The position numbers and the translations under genes are program-made. The notes under the pieces are model-generated. The model did not search any database, was not told where the DNA came from, and was given only the letters and a program-made list of their open reading frames with translations. From an uncultured Oscillospiraceae bacterium (GTDB taxonomy: Bacteria; Bacillota; Clostridia; Oscillospirales; Oscillospiraceae), in contig CAJTOE010000006.1 of the NCBI GenBank assembly GCA_910577805.1, positions 1 through 35,116 of the forward strand: a stretch of 35,116 bases of DNA. Direction: 5' to 3'. Shown here one piece after another: positions 30,258 through 35,116 of the stretch (position 1 is the first letter of the stretch; every line of letters starts with the position of its first letter).

Positions 30258-30286
30258 TTGCGAAACCCGTCCCACTTTGGTATAAT
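30258..30286 (+). promoter_or_regulatory. Promoter of the second MarR-type gene
   Basis: TTGCGA (30258-30263), a 17-bp spacer and TATAAT (30281-30286). The -35 begins within about 15 bp of the tail of repeat copy E. Confidence 0.8.
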
Positions 30287-30331
30287 CAAAACCGGACAGC
30301 ATCCAAACCGCATCAGAAAGGGGGAGTCCAC

Positions 30332-30772
30332 ATGCTGGAGGACAGCTTCACAGAGGTATATACCAAATTCAAGCTGCATTTTTACCAAGAGATTTTCTCG
30401 GCCTTCCAGGACCAGGAGGCCGGTCTGTCCGCCATGGAGACCTTCTGTATGGAGGTCATCCTGGCCCTGAACGAGCCGACTGTCAACGAATTCGCGTCCT
30501 TTGTACGTATTTCCTCCCCCAACGCGGCCTATAAAATCAACAGCCTGCTCCAGAAGGGCTATCTGGAAAAGCGGCAGTCCTCCAGCGACCGCCGGGAATA
30601 CCATCTGCGCCCTACGGAAAAATATATGCGCCGCTTCAACGTCAGCAGCTCGTATTTACAGTCGGTGCTGGACCGGGTCAAATGCCGCTTCAGCCCAGAG
30701 GATGCCCGGCAGCTGGACCGTATGCTGCGCATTGTGGGACAGGAGCTGATGCCGGAAGTGGAACTGCGGTAA
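30332..30772 (+). CDS. MarR-family winged-helix regulator
   Basis: Regulator of 146 aa with the MarR fold: N-terminal dimerisation helix, then LALNEPTVNEFASFVRISSPNAAYKINSLLQKGYLEKRQSSSDRREYHL (about residues 49-97) as recognition helix and basic wing. The wing motif SSSDRREYHLRPTEK is typical. A C-terminal helix pair closes the dimer. AAAGGGGGAG precedes the ATG at about 7 nt. No transporter or enzyme gene follows on the same strand, so its targets may be distant. Its 3' end overlaps the receiver-like ORF on the other strand by 83 bp. Confidence 0.92.
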   Translation: MLEDSFTEVYTKFKLHFYQEIFSAFQDQEAGLSAMETFCMEVILALNEPTVNEFASFVRISSPNAAYKINSLLQKGYLEKRQSSSDRREYHLRPTEKYMRRFNVSSSYLQSVLDRVKCRFSPEDARQLDRMLRIVGQELMPEVELR

Positions 30773-31058
30773 GCAGTCCGGAAACGCCGGGGGGCGTCTG
30801 TTTCTGGTCCGCGTCGCCCAGCAGATAGACCCGCACATAGGGGTTCCCCCGGCGGGCAAAGGCAGCCAGCTTTGGTCCGTCCAGCCATTTCATGTGCCAC
30901 CCCGCGTAAAGCACGTCCACGGGATTGGAAAAACAGTAATCTCCCGCCAGCAGCGGGTCTGTCTCCAGAATGACCGGGCAGTCCGGGAACAGCGCGTGCA
31001 GCTGGTCCGACAGCGCCTGTAACCGCTCCTGGCATTGGTCCACAATGAGAAATGTCAT
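30690..31058 (-). CDS. Receiver-like protein lacking the phosphoacceptor (possible degenerate or truncated gene)
   Basis: This 122-aa ORF has a good ribosome binding site (AAGGAGG 8 nt before the ATG). Its first 95 residues follow the pattern of a response-regulator receiver: MTFLIVDQCQERLQAL, FPDCPVILETDPLLAG, PVDVLYAGWHMKWLDG and YVRVYLLGD. The phosphoacceptor Asp expected in VDVLY-A-GWHM is not there (Gly or Ala), the acidic pair near the N terminus is reduced, and the Lys-Pro near the C terminus is missing. The last 28 residues or so run antisense into the MarR gene and are unlikely to be functional. It is either a pseudo-receiver acting by protein binding or the remnant of a longer response regulator. 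Confidence 0.55.
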   Translation of the reverse strand: MTFLIVDQCQERLQALSDQLHALFPDCPVILETDPLLAGDYCFSNPVDVLYAGWHMKWLDGPKLAAFARRGNPYVRVYLLGDADQKQTPPGVSGLLTAVPLPASAPVPQCAAYGPAAGHPLG

Positions 31059-31099
31059 GCTTTTGCCTCCTTTTCCGCGTTTTCGATGGGTATTTCATG

Positions 31100-31133
31100 C
31101 CAGGTCAGTATAGCACCAGGATTTTTTACCTGG
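31100..31133. promoter_or_regulatory. CCAGGT/ACCTGG inverted repeat between receiver-like gene and nrdG
   Basis: CCAGGT (31100-31105) and ACCTGG (31128-31133) are a perfect 6-bp inverted repeat, with an additional CCAGG at 31116-31120. It lies in the divergent spacer. It could be an operator for nrdG or the receiver-like gene; no named regulator motif is recognised, and no convincing sigma-A promoter for nrdG was found. Confidence 0.3.
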
Positions 31134-31205
31134 GTGATGTGCGCAAAAAATGTGTTATTTTATGTAAAATTTGTTAGCGGACTTTTGTCCCGTCAGGAGG
31201 GCGTT

Positions 31206-31739
31206 ATGAACTACGCAGATTTGAAAAAAACGGATATTGCCAACGGTCCCGGCGTGCGGGTTTCGCTGTTCGTGTCCGGCTGTACCCACGGCTGTCCCGG
31301 CTGTTTCAATCCGGAGACCTGGGACTTCCAATTCGGACAGCCTTTTACCCAAAAGACCATGGACACGCTGCTGGCCGCCCTGGCTCCGGAGCATATCCGG
31401 GGGCTGTCCCTGCTGGGGGGGGAGCCGCTCCACCCGGACAACCAGAAAACCGTGCTGGAGGTCGTGCGCCGGGTCCGGGAGGCCTTTCCCCATAAAACGG
31501 TCTGGTGCTACACCGGTTATTTCTATGAAAATCTGGTCCAGGGCCAGGTCGGGGACCCGGAGACGGTCCGGGCCTTGCTGGAGGGCATCGACGTGCTGGT
31601 GGACGGACCCTTTGTGGAGGCCCGGAAAAATTTAGGACTGCGGTTTCGCGGCTCGGACAACCAGCGCATTTTACTGGCCAGTGCATCCCTGGCGGCGGGA
31701 GAGCTGATCCTTTGGGAGGACGTGCCTTACGGGACATAA
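31206..31739 (+). CDS. nrdG: Anaerobic ribonucleotide reductase activating protein
   Basis: Radical SAM activase that generates the glycyl radical on class III ribonucleotide reductase NrdD, needed for deoxynucleotide synthesis without oxygen; 177 aa. The cluster motif is Cys26-x3-Cys30-x2-Cys33 in VSGCTHGCPGCFNPETWDF, the NrdG form. LSLLGGEPLHPDNQ (SAM-binding GGEP) and VWCYTGYFYENL follow, then the C-terminal VDVLVDGPFVEARKNLGLRFRGSDNQRI. AGGAGGGCGTT precedes the ATG. nrdD is not in the window, so the usual nrdD-nrdG pairing is broken or nrdD lies elsewhere. The gene fits a strictly anaerobic host. Confidence 0.95.
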   Translation: MNYADLKKTDIANGPGVRVSLFVSGCTHGCPGCFNPETWDFQFGQPFTQKTMDTLLAALAPEHIRGLSLLGGEPLHPDNQKTVLEVVRRVREAFPHKTVWCYTGYFYENLVQGQVGDPETVRALLEGIDVLVDGPFVEARKNLGLRFRGSDNQRILLASASLAAGELILWEDVPYGT

Positions 31740-31743
31740 AAAG

Positions 31744-31784
31744 CGGGACCCCGAAGCGGGGAATGCTTCGAGGTCCGTTTTTTT
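31744..31784. terminator. Bidirectional terminator between nrdG and dCMP deaminase
   Basis: Cgggaccccgaagc pairs with gcttcgaggtccg (one mismatch) around a GGGGAAT loop. Seven Ts follow on the plus strand, and AAAAAG on the other side gives Us for the leftward gene. Confidence 0.92.
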
Positions 31785-32280
31785 ATTCTGTTTGCTTGGG
31801 CGGCAGCTCCGGGAGGGAGTCGTCCTCCCGCACCCAGTCCTCTACATGGACCACGGTGTATTGGTCCTGGCCCTGGCGGATCACCACCCGCTCAATGCCC
31901 GCGTTGATAATCATACGGCGGCACATGGAACAGGAGGTTGCGTCGTGGAGGAGTTCTCCGTTTTTGGCATTGCGGCCGGCCAGGTACATGGTTGCGCCTA
32001 AGGTGTCCCGGCGGGCGGCGGAGATGATGGCGTTGGCCTCCGCGTGGACCGACCGGCACAGCTCGTACCGCTCCCCGGAGGGGACCTGAAGTGCGTCTCT
32101 GGTGCAGTAGCCCAGGCCGATGCAGTTTTTCCGGCCCCGCGGGGCGCCGTTATAGCCGGTGGAGACGATTTCGTCATTTTTCACGATGATGGCTCCATAG
32201 CACCGGCGCAGGCAGGTGGAGCGCTCCAAGACAGTCTGGGCGATATCCAGATAGTAGTTTTCTTTGTCCACACGATTCAT
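31783..32280 (-). CDS. comEB: dCMP/cytidine deaminase family protein (ComEB-like)
   Basis: Zinc enzyme of 165 aa that deaminates dCMP to dUMP, feeding thymidylate synthesis. The zinc ligands are seen in SVHAEANAI (His79, catalytic Glu81) and SCSMCRRMI (Cys117, Cys120). The spacing fits the deoxycytidylate deaminase family, and the N-terminal YLDIAQTVLERSTCLRRCYGAIIVKN is typical for the dCMP group. AAGGAGG precedes the ATG. The Bacillus homologue comEB sits in a competence operon, but no competence genes are near here, so a nucleotide-metabolism role is more likely. It ends at the bidirectional terminator shared with nrdG. Confidence 0.93.
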   Translation of the reverse strand: MNRVDKENYYLDIAQTVLERSTCLRRCYGAIIVKNDEIVSTGYNGAPRGRKNCIGLGYCTRDALQVPSGERYELCRSVHAEANAIISAARRDTLGATMYLAGRNAKNGELLHDATSCSMCRRMIINAGIERVVIRQGQDQYTVVHVEDWVREDDSLPELPPKQTE

Positions 32281-32311
32281 CGGCAGACCTCCTTGCGGCA
32301 GAGTTTCCTAC

Positions 32312-32340
32312 ATTATAGCGAAAATTCGACGGTTTGTCGA
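32312..32340 (-). promoter_or_regulatory. Promoter of the dCMP deaminase gene
   Basis: On the minus strand TCGACA (32335-32340) and TATAAT (32312-32317) are separated by 17 bp; the leader of about 25 nt contains AAGGAGG. Confidence 0.75.
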
Positions 32341-32407
32341 GAGTTTTTGGGTGGGTGGGTGCTGACTTCCCTCCCCCTGAATTTACATTTTGTTTACGTT
32401 TCCGCGC

Positions 32408-32436
32408 TTGACGGACGAGGCATAGCGCGATATGAT
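32408..32436 (+). promoter_or_regulatory. Promoter of the zinc-ribbon membrane protein gene
   Basis: TTGACG (32408-32413), a 17-bp spacer and TATGAT (32431-32436). The in-frame ATG at 32432 lies inside this -10 box, which excludes it as a start codon for this promoter. Confidence 0.8.
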
Positions 32437-32488
32437 AGGTAATACTTCAAAAAGTCAATCGTCTGTCCCTTCGGAGGTGACCCCCGCT

Positions 32489-32884
32489 ATGATCCGCAAC
32501 GCGCTCATGCGCTTCATGTACGGACGCTACGGGCAGGACCAGTTGAATCTGTTCTTACTGGTGTCCTACCTGGTCCTGTACTGCATCTTCCTCTTTACCC
32601 GCTTCGTCCCGCTGTACTGGGTCTCCCTGGCCCTGCTGGCGTGGACGCTGTTCCGTCTGCTCTCCCGCAACGCGCCCCGGCGGCGGGCCGAAAACGCGAA
32701 ATTCCTCAAGCTCATCGGCCCCCTTCTGCGCTGGTTCCACCTGCGCCGCACCATCTACCGGGACAAGGAGCATTGTTATTTCAAGTGTCCCCATTGCGGC
32801 CAGCAGCTCCGGGTCCCCCGCGGAAAAGGTAAGATCACTGTGACCTGCCGTTCCTGCGGCGCGAGCTTTGAGGAAAAAAGCTGA
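32489..32884 (+). CDS. Small membrane protein with C-terminal zinc ribbon
   Basis: This 131-aa protein is of unknown function. Two membrane segments (residues about 21-38, LFLLVSYLVLYCIFLFTR, and 42-58, LYWVSLALLAWTLFRLL) are followed by a basic linker. A zinc ribbon then has Cys100-x2-Cys103 (KCPHCGQQLRVP) and Cys120-x2-Cys123 (TCRSCGASF). Start ATG 32489 is chosen because GGAGGTGA lies 8 nt upstream; the longer frame from 32432 starts inside the -10 box. I recognise the layout from Clostridia, where such proteins are common and uncharacterised. It ends at a terminator shared with the leftward Na/Pi transporter. Confidence 0.88.
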   Translation: MIRNALMRFMYGRYGQDQLNLFLLVSYLVLYCIFLFTRFVPLYWVSLALLAWTLFRLLSRNAPRRRAENAKFLKLIGPLLRWFHLRRTIYRDKEHCYFKCPHCGQQLRVPRGKGKITVTCRSCGASFEEKS

Positions 32885-32891
32885 AAAACAC

Positions 32892-32928
32892 ATCCGGGTC
32901 TCCCAGCATGGGGAGGCCCGGATATTTT
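32892..32928. terminator. Bidirectional terminator between zinc-ribbon and Na/Pi genes
   Basis: Atccgggtctccc (32892-32904) pairs with gggaggcccggat (32911-32923) with one mismatch. The plus side is followed by atttttag; on the minus side AAAAAC before the stem supplies a shorter U tract. Confidence 0.85.
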
Positions 32929-34565
32929 TAGCTTTTCGCCAACGCAAGCTCCTGGGCAATGTTCAGCACGTGGTCGCCGATACGCTCAAAGTCCGTCAAC
33001 AGCTCCGCGTAGATGATGCAGGCCTCCTCCGAGCAGGCCCCCGCGCGCATACGCTCCAGCTGATTGTGCCGGAATTCCATCGTCAGATCGTCGATGCGCT
33101 GTTCCATCCCTCCCACGTCCGCCAGCCACACCAAATCCCCCGCCCCAGGAATCAGAAGCGCCGCAATGGCTTTTAGGGAGATGTCCTGCATCTGCCCGAT
33201 TTCCTTGATCGCCGCCGGCGAAAAGGAGATGTGCTTATCCCGGAGGAGCTTGGTATAGCCGCAGATATTGTCCGCGTGGTCGCCGATACGCTCGATGTTG
33301 CCGGAGATGGCAAAGCAGCTGCTGACGATCCGGGACGCCTGCTGATTGGTTTCGCTGGAGATGATTTTGGAGATATACAGCGAGATTTCTTTGTTCAGAA
33401 AATCAATATATTCCTCCGTCTTTTCCACCTGCTCCAGCTTACCCGCGTCCTGGGTCAGCACCGCCTGAAAGCTCACCGCCACGTTCTCCTGGGCCATGCG
33501 CAGCATCCGGTCCAGCTCTTTGCGCAGCTGGTCCACATAGATGGCGGACACGCCTAAGCCGCCGTCCTTGCCGCTGGCCTGGACCGGGGCGAGAAATTCC
33601 AGACACATCCCCCCGGTACGCTCCTCCGGCAGGTCCGGCAGGAACCGCACCGCCAGCCGGGCCAGCACGGTCCCAAAGGGCAGAAGCACCAGAGTCGTGG
33701 TAATGTTGAAGGCCGCGTGGACCAGGGCGATCTGGGTTTTGGGGTCTCCGGGGACGAACTGTGCCGCCAGCGGGGCCAGAGGGAGGATCAGAAACAGAAG
33801 GGTAAACAGCACCGTACCGAACACGTTGAACATCAGGTGAATGAGCGTTGTGCGCTTTGCGTCCCGGCTGGCCCCGGCGGAGGCCAGCACCGCAGTGATA
33901 CAGGTGCCTATGTTCTGGCCGAACAGCACAAACACCGCGCTGTCCAGCCCCAGCACGCCCCCCGCCGCCAGGGTCTGCAAAATGCCCACCGACGCGGAGG
34001 AGGACTGAATAACAGCGGTAAACAGCGCGCCGGCCAGGATACCCAGCAGGGGGTTGGAGAAGGAAGCCATCAGATTCAGAAAGGCCGGCTCCTGCCGCAG
34101 GGGGGACATAGACGCGCTCATCATGTCCATGCCGATAAACAGCACGCCCAGACCGGCCATGATCTGACCGATGTGCTGGAGCTTCGGGTTTTTGATGAAC
34201 ACCAGGGTGGTCACGCCCAGGAACGCGAACACCGGGGCCATCGCGCCCACATCCAGGGCAATGAGCAGGCCGGTGATGGTCGTACCGACGTTTGCGCCCA
34301 TGATGATCCACACCGCCTGGCTTAGAGTCATCATTCCGGCGCTGACAAAGCCCACCACCATCACCGTCGTGGCGGAGGAGGACTGAATGACAGCGGTGAT
34401 GCCCGCGCCCACCAGCACGCCTAAGAAGCGGTTTGCGGTGAGGCGTTCCAGGATGTTTTTCATACGGCTGCCCGCCGCGGCCTCCAGACCGGAGCTCATC
34501 ATCTGCATTCCGTACAGGAACAGGGCCAGGCCGCCCAAGAGGCCTAAAAAGTCACTGAGCTGCAT
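32928..34565 (-). CDS. Na/Pi-cotransporter family protein with PhoU-like domain
   Basis: This type II Na/Pi cotransporter family member has 545 aa and probably imports phosphate with sodium. It has about nine membrane helices in two inverted halves. Each half carries the QSSS hairpin signature: TAVIQSSSATTVM (about residues 58-70) and TAVIQSSSASVGI (about 202-214). GANVGTT and GQNIGTC are the paired repeats of the fold. The cytosolic C-terminal region from about residue 340 is helical and PhoU-like (RIGDHADNICGY, RIGDHVLNIAQ). Start ATG 34565 follows AAAGGAG by 12 nt; an upstream in-frame GTG has no site. The 5' leader is long and structured. Confidence 0.93.
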   Translation of the reverse strand: MQLSDFLGLLGGLALFLYGMQMMSSGLEAAAGSRMKNILERLTANRFLGVLVGAGITAVIQSSSATTVMVVGFVSAGMMTLSQAVWIIMGANVGTTITGLLIALDVGAMAPVFAFLGVTTLVFIKNPKLQHIGQIMAGLGVLFIGMDMMSASMSPLRQEPAFLNLMASFSNPLLGILAGALFTAVIQSSSASVGILQTLAAGGVLGLDSAVFVLFGQNIGTCITAVLASAGASRDAKRTTLIHLMFNVFGTVLFTLLFLILPLAPLAAQFVPGDPKTQIALVHAAFNITTTLVLLPFGTVLARLAVRFLPDLPEERTGGMCLEFLAPVQASGKDGGLGVSAIYVDQLRKELDRMLRMAQENVAVSFQAVLTQDAGKLEQVEKTEEYIDFLNKEISLYISKIISSETNQQASRIVSSCFAISGNIERIGDHADNICGYTKLLRDKHISFSPAAIKEIGQMQDISLKAIAALLIPGAGDLVWLADVGGMEQRIDDLTMEFRHNQLERMRAGACSEEACIIYAELLTDFERIGDHVLNIAQELALAKS

Positions 34566-34619
34566 AAATAGGTATATCTCCTTTTTTTTCACAGGATTTG
34601 TATTTAAGCGGAAAATATG

Positions 34620-34674
34620 AAAAAAAGCATAACCAAGTCCACTCCTTTATGGAAAGGGGTTTCGTGGGTTATGC
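34620..34674 (-). promoter_or_regulatory. Structured leader RNA: terminator-like hairpin with internal loop
   Basis: On the minus strand, between the promoter and the Na/Pi start codon, GCATAACC (34667-34674) pairs with GGTTATGC (34627-34634). Inside this stem are an apical hairpin CCTTT-ccat-AAAGG (34644-34657) and a symmetric 9x9 internal loop (CACGAAACC opposite AGTGGACTT). The stem is followed directly by seven Us (34620-34626). This is an intrinsic-terminator layout in a 5' leader, so a riboswitch or attenuator is possible. It matches none of the riboswitch consensus sequences I could recall. Confidence 0.6.
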
Positions 34675-34709
34675 CTGAATTGGCAAATTGAATTTTTTCC
34701 TGCATAGCC

Positions 34710-34738
34710 ATCCTATCAGACTGGAGAGATTTTGTCAA
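34710..34738 (-). promoter_or_regulatory. Promoter of the Na/Pi cotransporter gene
   Basis: On the minus strand TTGACA (34733-34738), a 17-bp spacer and TAGGAT (34710-34715). The expected start near 34703 leaves a leader of about 137 nt. Confidence 0.8.
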
Positions 34739-34768
34739 GAATGAATTTTTTGGGGCAGTTTTTTCCCC

Positions 34769-34922
34769 CTCATCCGTCACGCTTCGCGTGCCACCTTCCC
34801 CCATTAGGGGGAAGGCTTCGGACACTGGCACTCACCCCACTGCACAGCAGTCTCGATAGTCGCACCGATAAGCCTTCCCCCCTGGCGGGGGAAGGTGGAT
34901 GGCCGCAGGCCAGACGGATGAG
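34769..34922. repeat. Palindromic intergenic element, copy F (reverse orientation)
   Basis: This full 154-bp copy is in the opposite orientation to A-C and E, judged by its asymmetric centre (cttcggacactggcactcacccc). One arm hairpin is acgcttcgcgt, the other tggccgcaggcca; the loop in one GC stem is cattag. No tail is seen on the outer left side. Confidence 0.9.
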
Positions 34923-34942
34923 GGGGAAAGGGAGAAGTCCGC

Positions 34943-35116
34943 AGAGCAGTAGCGGCCTGCGGCCGCGGGGAGATGCAGGGGAGACCTTCGGCTTCACACC
35001 CTCATCCGTCACGCTTCGCGTGCCACCTTCCCCCGTGAGGGGGAAGGCTTCGGACACTGGCACTCACCCCACTGCACAGCAGTCTCGATAGTCGCACCGA
35101 TAAGCCTTCCCCCCTG
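34943..35116. repeat. Palindromic intergenic element, copy G with tail (truncated by window end)
   Basis: The element starts at 35001 and is cut by the end of the window. It has the same orientation as copy F and an almost identical centre. To its left, 34943-35000, is the tail: ttcggcttcacacc next to the arm, then a gcggcctgcggccgc hairpin. F and G are therefore direct repeats 78 bp apart, probably a recent tandem duplication. No gene is seen between the Na/Pi promoter and the window end. Confidence 0.85.

Noticed and set aside
32432..32488. Earlier ATG start for the zinc-ribbon protein
   Set aside because: That ATG lies within the TATGAT -10 box; ATG 32489 has GGAGGTGA 8 nt upstream.

Overview
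The window looks like chromosome from a GC-rich (roughly 60%) gut clostridium of the Oscillospiraceae type, resembling Flavonifractor, Oscillibacter or Lawsonibacter. This is inferred from four things: strong AAGGAGG ribosome binding sites, sigma-A promoters with 17-bp spacers, a LexA gene with a Gram-positive SOS box, and protein families typical of that group. These families include SLH/CAP surface proteins, YtrA-type GntR regulators and MarR-controlled ABC exporter pairs. No prophage, transposase, CRISPR array or plasmid gene is visible, so this is core chromosome with small accessory pieces.

Layout. Positions 1-257 hold leftward tandem promoters of the kind that drive rRNA operons, with the transcribed genes outside the window. 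Then come glgP (glycogen phosphorylase), a small leftward cassette (ribbon-helix-helix protein plus a 70-aa unknown), dusB, an ECF sigma factor with its zinc-finger anti-sigma factor, and a secreted SLH protein with two CAP domains. Next are a MarR regulator with a heterodimeric ABC exporter (leftward), lexA, a class I/II aminotransferase and nicotinate phosphoribosyltransferase. A long leftward block follows. It contains mrp, a PBP2-type transpeptidase, mreD, mreC, maf, an XRE regulator, a DUF2262 protein, dut, a nitroreductase, a U32 peptidase-like protein and zapA. Divergent from zapA is a YtrA-type operon (GntR regulator, ABC ATPase, two membrane proteins). The window ends with tRNA-Thr(CGT), a MarR-family regulator, a receiver-like ORF without its phosphoacceptor, nrdG, dCMP deaminase, a zinc-ribbon membrane protein and a Na/Pi cotransporter.

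How the genes work together. The leftward block from zapA to mrp groups cell-shape, division and wall functions (zapA, maf, mreC, mreD, PBP2) with nucleotide-pool hygiene (dut, maf). Two transport units each lie next to their own regulator and a palindromic operator candidate: MarR/exporter and YtrA/ABC. LexA has an SOS box over its own -35. Cofactor and nucleotide metabolism is represented by pncB, nrdG and dCMP deaminase.

The two most unexplained signals are non-coding. First, a family of about 155-bp intergenic elements is present seven times in whole or part. Each is made of two inverted REP-like arms with hairpins whose bases change in compensating pairs, and several carry a tail that ends close to the -35 box of the next gene. 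Second, the Na/Pi cotransporter gene has a leader of about 135 nt with a terminator-like hairpin, a symmetric 9x9 internal loop and a U7 tract, a candidate cis-regulatory RNA. All database-level claims are family recognition from reading alone; no searches were run.
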